The position numbers were made by a program, and so were the translations under genes. 8,109 nt of DNA from Verrucomicrobiota bacterium (lineage in GTDB: Bacteria > Verrucomicrobiota > Verrucomicrobiia > Verrucomicrobiales > DEV007), in the NCBI GenBank assembly GCA_020630835.1, contig JAHDIL010000067.1, positions 1 to 8,109 of the forward strand. The letters are read 5' to 3'. This document shows, in pieces, positions 1 through 7,064 of this stretch. Position 1 is the stretch's first letter; every line of letters begins with the position of its first letter. The notes below the pieces were generated by a model. It saw only the letters and a list, made by a program, of their open reading frames with translations. It was not told the DNA's origin and did no database searches.

Positions 1-1037
1 AAGTTAAGAGCGGATCGGGTCAAAGATCCCGAGGCCGGCATGCCTCCTGTAACAGATGCTGCTAGGTTTGCCATGCCGACGCTGAGCATGTCTTGGTTCA
101 CATCTGGTCGGTCACCTGCCCGGCTGGCGAGCGTCTTCGACATCACTGAGTTTTCTAGAGCAGCCAAAAAAGCGATCGAAAAGGCCGTGCCAACCAGCAA
201 GCTTATATCAGAGAAGAAGCCGTTCCTACTGAAAGTCGGCATCTTCGGGATGAGGTCTTGCAGGGAAAATGCCTGGAAGGTGGAAGCCTCCCATCCCAAA
301 TACCGCGAGAGTAGGGCGTAGCCTCCTGCCGCGCAAACAAGGGCGAGAGCGAATACTGGCAACTTTGGCAGGAAGCTTTTTAGCAGCAGGTAAACGAGAA
401 GAGTCCCGGCACTTATCGCCACCGGTTGCCATTGAGTATTCGGCAACTCCTGAATAGTAGCCTGTAAAATCGTGAAGAAGGTTTTAGCTCCTGATTGTGA
501 GCTGAAATCCAGCTCGATACCCAGCACATGACGCATCTGGTTGGCCATGATGAGCACTGCAGCTCCGGTGATGTAGCCTACGATGACAGATCGACTAATA
601 AACTGGATAAGCTCGGCCACTCGTGCCAAAGCCCCAATAACCAACAGAATGCCGACAAAAAGCACCAGCATCGGTAGATAAAACAACTTGTCCGGTCCCG
701 CGAAGATGGCAAAGCTGGAGAACAGCATAAAGGCTGTCGCATTCGTCGGTCCCAAGATGGTGTGGCGTGAGCCCGCAAATAGAGGCGCTACTAGCGCCGC
801 TACCGCTCCGGAAACGATACCAAACTGGATCGGTAAATCAGCAATAGCCGCATAGGCCATCCCTTGAGGAAAAGCGAGCAGAGCTACATTAATTCCCGCT
901 GCAGCGTCTGATCGGAGCCCCTTGGTGTTGTAGCCGGAAAAGCTGCCTCGGATAGGGAGCGGGTTGATTTCATTCTCGCTCACAAACGCTCGCAATCGGC
1001 GTAAGAAGTGAAATAAAAACCAACGGAAGCGTCTCAT
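1..1037 (-). CDS. SulP/SLC26-family anion transporter, C-terminus cut by window edge
   Basis: The frame is open from an ATG at 1037 to the left edge and gives 345 residues of an inner-membrane anion permease. The family moves sulfate, bicarbonate, chloride and related anions, and the substrate cannot be read from sequence. Family signs are the first membrane segment with AGINVALLAFPQGMAYA (residues 47-63), GPTNATAFML (96-105), further hydrophobic segments at about 117-139, 151-165, 205-219 and 226-244, and a late conserved block from LENSVMS (294-300) through the N-x(5)-G-x-AN region (314-324) to GGMPASGSLTRSALN (331-345). Family members are usually 500-750 residues with a C-terminal STAS domain, which would lie outside the window. 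An in-frame TGA lies eight codons upstream, so the ATG is the first possible standard start; it has no clear ribosome binding site. It follows the histidine kinase gene by 97 bp with no obvious terminator, so it may share its transcript. Confidence 0.9.
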   Translation of the reverse strand, partial: MRRFRWFLFHFLRRLRAFVSENEINPLPIRGSFSGYNTKGLRSDAAAGINVALLAFPQGMAYAAIADLPIQFGIVSGAVAALVAPLFAGSRHTILGPTNATAFMLFSSFAIFAGPDKLFYLPMLVLFVGILLVIGALARVAELIQFISRSVIVGYITGAAVLIMANQMRHVLGIELDFSSQSGAKTFFTILQATIQELPNTQWQPVAISAGTLLVYLLLKSFLPKLPVFALALVCAAGGYALLSRYLGWEASTFQAFSLQDLIPKMPTFSRNGFFSDISLLVGTAFSIAFLAALENSVMSKTLASRAGDRPDVNQDMLSVGMANLAASVTGGMPASGSLTRSALN

Positions 1038-1134
1038 AAAGGATCGGAAGTGACGTCAATGAAGAGAGCCACTGACAAAGATCAACTGAGGATCGCCGAA
1101 ATTTAGTGAGTGCGACGCGGTTCGTGAGCTCTGT

Positions 1135-2643
1135 CTAGGTCATCAAAGGCAGGGTCACGGCGAAGATTGTGCCGTTCTCGTCAGAGGCTAGTAAGGTCAC
1201 CGTTCCTCCATGAGCTTCGACAATTTCCCGAGTTAGCGAGAGGCCCAGGCCGAATCCATCGATCTTTCGCGAGCGGCTCTTGTCCACGCGGTGAAAGCGT
1301 TCGAACACGAGTGGCTGGTCCTTTATGGGGATTGGGTCACTTGTGTTTTTGATGGTTAGGTAGGCAGTTTGTTCCGCTTTTGCCTTCCTTAGCTGTGCTT
1401 CGATGAAGCCGCCAGGGTGATTGTATTTCAGGGCGTTGCTGAACAGGTTGGTGATCATCTGCCGCAGCAATGTCGTATCGCCCAGCACAATGATTGATTC
1501 CTCAGCCTCTGCGTGGAAGTTGATTTCAGCAGCTTGCGCCAAGATTTCGAAATCCTCTCCCGCCGTTTGGAATTCTTTACTCAAATCCAGCTGGTGAAAG
1601 TTCCTTGCCAGCGTCCCCGTGTCGGCTCTGCTCAATAACATGAGGCTTTGCGTGATTTGCTTCAGTCTTTGAACCTCGCTGCGAATAATTCCGACTGTTT
1701 CAGCGGCTTGCGGATCTGAAGTTAGCCCCTCTTCCAACTGCCGCGCCTGCAGTTGTAAAATCGAAATAGGTGTTTGTAACTCATGTGAGACGTCGGCGCT
1801 AAAGCGATTCGCCGAGTGAAAGCTGCGCTCTAAGCGTCTCATCATTGCATTCAAAACCTCCGTCAGGGCAGTAATTTCTGGGTCAGAATGAGCGCTTGCA
1901 TGTAAGCGGTGATTTAACCCCTTGGCGGTTATTTGACTAGCGGTGTCGGAGAGCTCGCGGATAGGGCGCAGGGCTCTGTCCGCGACAAACCAAGCAACCG
2001 TAGCAATCAGGGTTAAACTTACCGGGATTGAGAGCAGTAAAAACCAGCGGATGCGCTGCAGTTGATCAAGGATTGGCCCACGCTCGACCGCCGTCGTGAG
2101 GTGAAAGCCTTGTCTGCTCATCTGCATCGCACGCCAGGGTTTACCCTTCCATATCCAATCGGCGTAGTTGGTGGATCCTTCTAGCAAGTTTCGGGGAATT
2201 TTTGGCCGTTTTGGTGGGGCCTTATTCTCCGGTGCAGCGCCTAGGAGCCGTTCCGGAGGTGCTGTAGGGATGCGCGGTGCTCGAGGATGAGGGGGCGAAA
2301 GAGTTTCTGGCAAGGCAAGTGGGAAATCTCCCATCCAATCAGCAGAGCCGGCATCGGATTGGAAAAGGATTTTGTCCTTCATTCCGTCGTAGATATAGAG
2401 GAGGACAGAAGGGTCTTCACTGAGAGTTGCCGTTAGATCTCGTCGAAAAGCTTGCACGTTCATCCGGGGGTGTGCTTGATCAAGAATCGCGCCAAAGCGC
2501 GAACTCATCTTCAGATCAGCCTCAGCCTCTATCGAGCTAACGATAACGCGCCAGAGGAAATACAGAAGAGTCACAATAACCAGTCCAGAAATGGTCGTCG
2601 ACAGAATAGCGAGACGGAATCTGAGTGAACGAAAGATTTTCAT
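1135..2643 (-). CDS. Sensor histidine kinase of a two-component system, heavy-metal-sensor-like architecture
   Basis: This is a 502-residue inner-membrane kinase that should sense an extracytoplasmic signal and phosphorylate the regulator encoded just upstream. The order is TM1 (about 11-33), a periplasmic part (about 35-198), TM2 (about 200-220), HAMP (about 221-274), a HisKA dimerisation domain with phosphoacceptor His287 in SADVSHELQTPI, and a HATPase domain with N-box Asn399/Asn403 (NLFSNALKYN) and G2 box DGFGLGLS (462-469). The layout resembles CusS/CopS-type kinases. The G1 box is weak: NTSDPIP stands where DxGxG is usual, a variation seen in other kinases of this kind. The periplasmic part has a proline-rich stretch (117-150) with no Met/His/Cys cluster to suggest metal binding. 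The ATG at 2643 is preferred over the overlapping TTG at 2646; neither has a ribosome binding site. It starts 15 bp after the regulator's stop codon, so the two are surely co-transcribed. Confidence 0.93.
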   Translation of the reverse strand: MKIFRSLRFRLAILSTTISGLVIVTLLYFLWRVIVSSIEAEADLKMSSRFGAILDQAHPRMNVQAFRRDLTATLSEDPSVLLYIYDGMKDKILFQSDAGSADWMGDFPLALPETLSPPHPRAPRIPTAPPERLLGAAPENKAPPKRPKIPRNLLEGSTNYADWIWKGKPWRAMQMSRQGFHLTTAVERGPILDQLQRIRWFLLLSIPVSLTLIATVAWFVADRALRPIRELSDTASQITAKGLNHRLHASAHSDPEITALTEVLNAMMRRLERSFHSANRFSADVSHELQTPISILQLQARQLEEGLTSDPQAAETVGIIRSEVQRLKQITQSLMLLSRADTGTLARNFHQLDLSKEFQTAGEDFEILAQAAEINFHAEAEESIIVLGDTTLLRQMITNLFSNALKYNHPGGFIEAQLRKAKAEQTAYLTIKNTSDPIPIKDQPLVFERFHRVDKSRSRKIDGFGLGLSLTREIVEAHGGTVTLLASDENGTIFAVTLPLMT

Positions 2644-2658
2644 CAATTGGAAATAGAG

Positions 2659-3336
2659 TCAGGAACTCGTGCTGCCGATCCTGTAGCCCAGTCCTCGAAC
2701 GGTATGGATGAGCTTTTCATCGAAATCCTTATCGATTTTTTTCCGAAGTCTCTGGATGTAGACATCGACTAAGTTAGTCGACGGGTCGAAATGATAACCC
2801 CAGACATGCTCACACATCTGCATACGGCTAAGCACACGTCCGGTGCTCCGCATCATGTATTCTAATAGTGAAAACTCGCGCATCGATAGGGCGATCTCCT
2901 TGCCGCCTCGTTGCACCTGATGTTCGAGGAGATTGAGCGATAGATTGGCGACTGTCAGAATATGGTCAGGCTCCCCGCGGAACCGACGCGTCACCGTATG
3001 AATGCGCGCGATCAACTCCTCGATGTAGAAAGGTTTTGTTAGATAGTCGTCTGCGCCCAAAGCTAATCCCTCTAGGCGTTCGTCTAGCTCGGTGCGTGCG
3101 GTCAGCAGGATCACCGGGGTTGACTCCTTGCGGGCGCGCAATTGCTTGAGAATGCTCAAGCCATCACGACCGGGAAGCATGATGTCGAGGATGATCGCAT
3201 CATAGGATTGCGTTTTTGTGAGTAGGTAGCCCTCGTCACCGTTGTCCGCTTCGTCTACAGAAAAACACTGCTCCTTCAGGCCTTTGACCACGAAGGAGCG
3301 GATTTGATGCTGGTCCTCAACAACAAGAATTTTCAT
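2659..3336 (-). CDS. OmpR/PhoB-family response regulator, CusR/CopR-like
   Basis: This 225-residue cytoplasmic transcription factor is the partner of the histidine kinase encoded 15 bp downstream. The receiver domain (1-118) has the acidic pocket Glu7/Asp8, phosphoacceptor Asp51 in LDIMLPGRDG, Thr79 and Lys101 (LTKPF). The winged-helix DNA-binding domain (about 126-222) has the recognition-helix region STNLVDVYIQRLRKKID (186-202) and the closing LIHTVRGLGYRIG. Length and linker are normal for the family. The wording of both domains resembles CusR/CopR/SilR regulators, which bind inverted TGACA/TGTCA half-sites; such a site is present upstream of the peroxidase gene. The ATG lies 41 bp after the peroxidase stop, leaving little room for its own promoter, and has no clear ribosome binding site. 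The signal it answers to is unknown. Confidence 0.94.
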   Translation of the reverse strand: MKILVVEDQHQIRSFVVKGLKEQCFSVDEADNGDEGYLLTKTQSYDAIILDIMLPGRDGLSILKQLRARKESTPVILLTARTELDERLEGLALGADDYLTKPFYIEELIARIHTVTRRFRGEPDHILTVANLSLNLLEHQVQRGGKEIALSMREFSLLEYMMRSTGRVLSRMQMCEHVWGYHFDPSTNLVDVYIQRLRKKIDKDFDEKLIHTVRGLGYRIGSTSS

Positions 3337-3355
3337 ACATTATTCATAGAGAAAG

Positions 3356-3388
3356 CGCGGCGAGATGGCAAGACTTGCTATCGCCGCG
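3356..3388 (-). terminator. GC-rich hairpin at the end of the peroxidase gene, possible attenuator
   Basis: The perfect 8-bp arms CGCGGCGA (3356-3363) and TCGCCGCG (3381-3388) enclose a second, imperfect pairing of GGCAAG with CTTGCT. The structure contains the peroxidase stop codon (3378-3380). On the minus strand it is followed by CTTTCTCT, which is pyrimidine-rich but not a true U-run. It could be a partial terminator that leaves more peroxidase than regulator mRNA, or a 3'-end stabiliser after processing. A full stop here is unlikely, because the regulator starts only 19 bp beyond it and no separate promoter is evident. Confidence 0.4.
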
Positions 3389-5201
3389 GTCCGCCTCTGC
3401 GTGCGTCTCTCGGGAGGGCTTTGGCGCCTTTCGATTTTGGTTCTTCCTGCGGTGTGAAGCGTCGATCAGAGGCTAGCCAAATAGAGCGGGGGAGTTCTTG
3501 TTTGATAGCCGTGTTTCTTCGGATGATTTTGGCAAGTGTCTGTGTCCGCAGTAAGCGCTGTAGCTCTGGGCTCAGATGGTTCTCATACCAAAAACGGTCT
3601 CCATCGCGCAGGCGGGTAAATTGATCCCTCAGGACTGCCAATAGAGTCTCCCCAACTCGTGCTCCGCGTAGGTGATCTTCTGCGAGAGCGCCTACCCAGG
3701 GGTCGACCATTTCCACTGTTTCATACACGTCGCGCAAGCGTTCCTGGAGCTCTCGATTGCGCGTGATGTCGGAGAAACGCCGTGCCGGGCGGAGTTGGAA
3801 TGCTCTTCTCACGTCATTGTAACTCCCCAGGCCGTGGTCTCGGCCTCGTTGGATGTTCAGGGCTGCTAGGTCAAAACCACCGGCACCTGGTCGTCCAAAA
3901 AGGAAGTTTCTGACATCGTCTACGACGAACGTATCGATCTCTTGGGCGGGTTGATAGATCAGGCCACGAATGATCGGATCGATTCCGCCTTCCTCTTGCA
4001 GCAGGCTTGGATTAAAAAATGCGCTGGCTAAGTCGAGATGCCCTCCTTCAGTCTCCCTTAGCCGGCGATCTAGTCGCAGCAGTTGGCTCGATAGCATGGA
4101 ATGGCCGAATCGATAGCCAGCTGTCGCGAACACATTAGAGATTCCGGGATCGACATCCGCTTGGTAGCCTTTGTAGCGTGGGATAGCACGGGGTCCCAGC
4201 AGAGTTGGGAGAAATTCTTCATAGGTGATGATTTGCATCTCTGCCCCGACAATTGAACGCGCGATTTCGTAGATTTGTTCCCCGTTTAATGCCTCATTGG
4301 ATCTGGCTATAACGCCGGCCCAATAGTTGTGCTCTCGCACAAAGAGGGTGTGAAGTGAGGTCAATCCCACCTGCTCATTCGAGCGGAAATCTCCCGCGAG
4401 AAAGAAATTCGGAGCATCGGCTCGCGGAGCATTTGGGAATCCATTCGTGTTGAAAGGAAGAAGATCACCGGGGCTAGTGAGCAACTGGCCCGTCCCATCG
4501 AGTGTTCGTAGTTCACGAGCGATTTCCAGATTTGATCCGTAAACCTGAGAGGCATCAATGTATGCCGTGATCTCGTTCACTTGTTCTCTCACACCGTTCT
4601 CATCATCGTAGAAAGAGCGCTCCATGCTGATCTCTACTCCACCTGTTGCTTGAGGGTCGAAGTCAGGGTCTCCGACAGGGACCTCAATAGGGAAGGGCTC
4701 CTCTGGATCTGAAACCGGAGTTAGGGTGATGTCGTGATCTAAGAACTGCCCCCATTGCCAGAGCATATCGGTGGCTGGATTCTCTGGCAACCTGACCTGG
4801 TCTCTTTGATCCGAGATCGCATTGCTGATGACCCGAGCATTGGGACGATCCGCTCCGGACGGTGTGCCAATCCCATCCTCATATTGATTGGGCACCAACC
4901 GTATAAAAAGTGAATCAGACGCCCCTCGGTGAGGATGTTCCAGATTGTTTTCTGTCCCATTGATCGTTCTGAATTCGCTAGGGAATGCGATTGAGCGTAA
5001 GCCCATTTCAATGTCGCCGACGTGCTTCACATTCTTTGGCTCCAGCTCGCCCATGCGCCGAGTCTCTTTTCGAAAGTTATTGGGAGATTTCCCATCCTCC
5101 GTATCAACTCGTTTCGGTTGAGCTGTCGATACCGTGGTTAGGACAACAAAAGAGAGAGAGAATAAGGTCGCGAATTTCGTCATAAAAACTTTATGACTCA
5201 T
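3378..5201 (-). CDS. Exported animal-type heme peroxidase (lactoperoxidase-like)
   Basis: This 607-residue protein belongs to the peroxidase-cyclooxygenase superfamily, which uses hydrogen peroxide to oxidise halides, thiocyanate or organic donors. A signal peptide with a hydrophobic core at about 10-23 and a likely cut after VSTA (residue 27) sends it out of the cytoplasm. The key residues are all present: WGQFLDHD gives Asp155 (heme ester), distal His156 and calcium ligand Asp157; TAYIDAS gives calcium ligands Thr212, Asp216 and Ser218; FRSNEQ gives catalytic Arg273 and heme-ester Glu276; FGHS gives proximal His367; LNIQRGRDHG gives Asn449. Gln277 sits where myeloperoxidase has the Met that makes a sulfonium link, as in lactoperoxidase. 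The protein has no cysteine at all and ends in a basic tail. The start is uncertain: ATG at 5201 or at 5183 (residue 7), neither with a ribosome binding site; both leave a good signal peptide. It heads the gene set that includes the two-component system. Confidence 0.93.
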   Translation of the reverse strand: MSHKVFMTKFATLFSLSFVVLTTVSTAQPKRVDTEDGKSPNNFRKETRRMGELEPKNVKHVGDIEMGLRSIAFPSEFRTINGTENNLEHPHRGASDSLFIRLVPNQYEDGIGTPSGADRPNARVISNAISDQRDQVRLPENPATDMLWQWGQFLDHDITLTPVSDPEEPFPIEVPVGDPDFDPQATGGVEISMERSFYDDENGVREQVNEITAYIDASQVYGSNLEIARELRTLDGTGQLLTSPGDLLPFNTNGFPNAPRADAPNFFLAGDFRSNEQVGLTSLHTLFVREHNYWAGVIARSNEALNGEQIYEIARSIVGAEMQIITYEEFLPTLLGPRAIPRYKGYQADVDPGISNVFATAGYRFGHSMLSSQLLRLDRRLRETEGGHLDLASAFFNPSLLQEEGGIDPIIRGLIYQPAQEIDTFVVDDVRNFLFGRPGAGGFDLAALNIQRGRDHGLGSYNDVRRAFQLRPARRFSDITRNRELQERLRDVYETVEMVDPWVGALAEDHLRGARVGETLLAVLRDQFTRLRDGDRFWYENHLSPELQRLLRTQTLAKIIRRNTAIKQELPRSIWLASDRRFTPQEEPKSKGAKALPRDARRGGPRR

Positions 5202-5215
5202 GAAAATAACAAACC

Positions 5216-5245
5216 CATGACAGCTTTCATGACAAAGCTGTCATG
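5216..5245 (-). promoter_or_regulatory. Perfect inverted repeat, likely operator of the peroxidase gene
   Basis: The arms CATGACAGCTTT (5216-5227) and AAAGCTGTCATG (5234-5245) are perfect 12-bp inverse complements around the 6-bp spacer CATGAC. The motif CATGACA occurs twice in direct orientation (5216, 5228) and once inverted (5239-5245). The inner pair reads ATGACA, four bases, TGTCAT, which is the half-site and spacing of the CusR-type copper box. It lies 15 to 44 bp upstream of the ATG at 5201, where a regulator would touch the promoter. TATTTT at 5203-5208 (minus strand) is the nearest -10-like hexamer; if used, it would favour the later start at 5183. The neighbouring OmpR-type regulator is the natural candidate to bind here. 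A role as an mRNA hairpin is the alternative. Confidence 0.6.
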
Positions 5246-5281
5246 TTTGGGGCGCGGTGGCTGGCGAGAGTCAGTCACGGA

Positions 5282-5316
5282 GACTCGATCCGCCTTTGTT
5301 TATTCTTCTTCGAGTC
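5282..5316. repeat. 7-bp inverted repeat upstream of the peroxidase operator
   Basis: GACTCGA (5282-5288) and TCGAGTC (5310-5316) are perfect inverse complements separated by 21 bp. They lie about 80 to 115 bp upstream of the peroxidase start, in the 219-bp gap after the preceding gene. The function is unknown. It is a weak candidate for a second regulatory site or an RNA hairpin at the end of the upstream gene, and arms this short can arise by chance. Confidence 0.25.
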
Positions 5317-5420
5317 CGGCCTAGCGCCTTCGAAGCTCAGCCTTCTCTTCTTCCACAGATCGCTCGAGGCGGTCCTGGAAGATTCTGTCATTCGTCAGAC
5401 ACAATGCGATCTTTTGAGTC

Positions 5421-5986
5421 TTAGTCTTTTTGATTTTCTAGCCGAGCTGCCTTTGCTTGAAGAGCAGCGACGAATTCAGCGAGAGCGCCCTCAGCTGCAT
5501 CGGTATACCACACCGTGAACATCAGCGGAATCTCACCCTTTTGATAATAACCAGGCCCAGTTCCTTCAATGACTCCTGGATGTTTGCAAAACTCCATCCA
5601 TGACAGGATATGCTCTCGTTGATTAGGAAGCCCTGGAATAATGACTTCTTGGCGATTCAGTTCGTTCATTGACACCAATGCCGCGAGATTGGCGGTAACA
5701 TCAGGTATTCGGGTAGCTACGGAAAACTGCCCTTCTATCTCGTAGTTGTCCGGATTCTCGACAAAATCGCGATACTCGAAAACCTTGTTCCAATGATAGA
5801 CGGCTGAGCGCGCTTGTTGAGAGCGCCCCCATATTGCCCAGCCTAAGGCAAGGCCGACGAGTAAAGCAACTATTGAGTAGTGAAGGGGGAGGATCCTGTG
5901 GCGAACGTCGGCGGTGATGCATGAAAGAACGCAGCGAGAGAATTGCCTCTGCCGGCCTTGTTCGCTTTTTTCTTAATTTCGTGCAT
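5421..5986 (-). pseudogene. Small one-TM protein of unknown function, reading frame apparently shifted
   Basis: The frame ending at 5421 stays open back to an in-frame TAA at about 5971 and reads convincingly as protein. It has a membrane segment LHYSIVALLVGLALGWAIWG and then about 130 residues outside the membrane (for example QFSVATRIPDVTANLAALV and KGEIPLMFTVWYTDAAEGAL). It has no ATG, GTG or TTG before the membrane segment; the first standard start is a TTG at 5678, in mid-domain. The best start is an ATG at 5986 that overlaps the end of the upstream gene by 14 bp and has GAAGG eight bases before it. That frame ends at 5870 after 38 codons. One extra base at the G5 run 5885-5889 (C5 in the message) would join the two into a 188-residue protein. 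One base fewer would instead join an ATG at 5922 (166 residues). This is a sequencing error, a recent mutation or recoding. I do not recognise the family. Confidence 0.5.
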
Positions 5987-6365
5987 CTGCCCAACCTTCG
6001 ACTTTACGAGCTTTTTTTACTCTATCCCAAATAGAATCTGTCATGGAGTTCTGCCATACTCCGCCTAGGACATGTGCAAATGAAGAGTCTTGTTTGGCCT
6101 TTTTTTCCACTAACTCAATGGCGGCCGAGCCTTGGTAAGTAAGTAAATCTTCTATAGGGCCTGCTGAGAAGCTCTCAATACACTTATGTTCCGAGTCAAG
6201 TTCATGGATCGCTGAGATAATCTCGAATGCGTATTCGCCATCATGATAAATGGCTTCTTTTAGTGCTTCTTCTGCCCACGCTCCCAAAGCTCTTTCTGTT
6301 TTTGTGAGCTTCGATGCATGAAGGTCATACCAGCCTTCGGCAATAATTTTTGGTTCGAGTTTCAT
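5973..6365 (-). CDS. Small soluble protein resembling the DUF6869 family
   Basis: This 130-residue, probably cytoplasmic protein has no signal peptide or membrane segment. It is rich in charged helices, with core motifs SAGPIEDLLTYQG (67-79) and LGGVWQNSM (100-108) and a nearby tryptophan (IWDRV, 112-116). I recall this pattern of an ageing or decaying helical repeat followed by AGPLEDLL and ALGGVW as that of DUF6869, for which no function is known. The family name is from memory. The ATG at 6365 has no clear ribosome binding site. Its last codons overlap the ATG of the next gene downstream (5986) by 14 bp, which suggests translational coupling. It starts 124 bp after the two-TM protein gene on the same strand. 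Confidence 0.75.
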   Translation of the reverse strand: MKLEPKIIAEGWYDLHASKLTKTERALGAWAEEALKEAIYHDGEYAFEIISAIHELDSEHKCIESFSAGPIEDLLTYQGSAAIELVEKKAKQDSSFAHVLGGVWQNSMTDSIWDRVKKARKVEGWADARN

Positions 6366-6489
6366 TGTTCGATTGCAGGTCGATTTGGCTCACGCTTGAC
6401 CAAGAGCGAGCTCCGATTTTTGGGGTGATGGTTGACTCGTTATGAATTTTCTCTTCTAAGGCATGTCGAACGTTGAGGCCGACGTTTTG

Positions 6490-6780
6490 TTAGCTGCTCT
6501 TTAGTTCGCGATTTCTGCGCGGTGAAAACGTGACCCAGAAGCCTGCGAAACTGATTCCGAATCCAGTAAGGCAGAACCAAAGAGGCTTTGTCTGCTTCTG
6601 AGCAGCCGCTGGCGACTCAGCAAGATGCATTACAGGGCCTCTGTCGGGCGGAATGCCCAGCTCATGTTCGTAGGTGTCCAGAGCGACTCTAATTGATTTT
6701 TGGTAGCTGGAGATCATCGCTATACCAATTGCGGCCAGGCAGAACCCCATTGCGATAGACAAATACTTCTTTTTTCTCAT
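6490..6780 (-). CDS. Small membrane protein with two TM segments, unknown function
   Basis: This 96-residue protein has a basic start (MRKKKY), TM1 at about 6-25 (LSIAMGFCLAAIGIAMISSY), a 40-residue loop with TYEHELGIPPDRGP, TM2 at about 67-86 (LWFCLTGFGISFAGFWVTF) and a basic tail (SPRRNRELKSS). Positive charges at both ends suggest that both termini face the cytoplasm. It matches no family I know. The ATG at 6780 is directly preceded by AAGAAG, too close to be an ideal ribosome binding site but the only purine-rich stretch present. The stop codon lies in AGCTAAC (6489-6495), which resembles an integron inverse core site. Overlapping frames on the same strand lack such hydrophobic patterning. 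Confidence 0.65.
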   Translation of the reverse strand: MRKKKYLSIAMGFCLAAIGIAMISSYQKSIRVALDTYEHELGIPPDRGPVMHLAESPAAAQKQTKPLWFCLTGFGISFAGFWVTFSPRRNRELKSS

Positions 6781-6812
6781 CTTCTTGACTGACGTTTGAC
6801 GTCTGGCTGCGG

Positions 6813-7064
6813 CTACTGGAAGAGCACAACTCTGAAAGAGGGGTAAGTGTTGCAGTAAAAAGTGTATGCCGATCCGAATCGAGTAGCCACTTGTCCGCCT
6901 TGTGTATACTCAGCATGCACTGAAACCAAAAAGGGTTCAAGTTCCCTGTCGATAGGGCTGAACAAAGATGAACGAAGGACTGCCAGAATCCAACTGAGTG
7001 AGGGCGCCCTATTTGGAGAAGGAAGGTTACTGGGACGCCATCGGCAAATGAACAAAAACGGCAT
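6813..7064 (-). CDS. Doubtful 83-codon ORF
   Basis: This is an ATG-started ORF of 83 codons ending 32 bp before the two-TM protein gene on the same strand. Its second half (YTQGGQVATRFGSAYTFYC, then NTYPSFRVVLFQ) has a residue mix typical of a real protein, with alternating aromatic and small residues as in beta strands. The first half is rich in Arg, Ser and Pro and looks like out-of-frame sequence. It has no ribosome binding site and resembles no family I know. It may be the end of a decayed gene. Other frames here, on both strands, are less convincing. Confidence 0.2.
   Translation of the reverse strand: MPFLFICRWRPSNLPSPNRAPSLSWILAVLRSSLFSPIDRELEPFLVSVHAEYTQGGQVATRFGSAYTFYCNTYPSFRVVLFQ

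Noticed and set aside
3304..3624. Plus-strand ORF of 106 codons
   Set aside because: It is antisense to the end of the peroxidase and the start of the regulator, both of which are clearly real.
5701..5994. 97-codon minus-strand ORF starting at TTG
   Set aside because: It is rich in Arg, Ser and Leu and out of frame with the membrane-protein reading. Only its region from the ATG at 5922 is of interest, as an alternative start for the frameshifted gene.
5599..6045. Further CATGACAG half-sites at 5599-5606 and, inverted, at 6038-6045
   Set aside because: Each is a single half-site inside coding sequence with no partner at the proper spacing, so chance is the better explanation.
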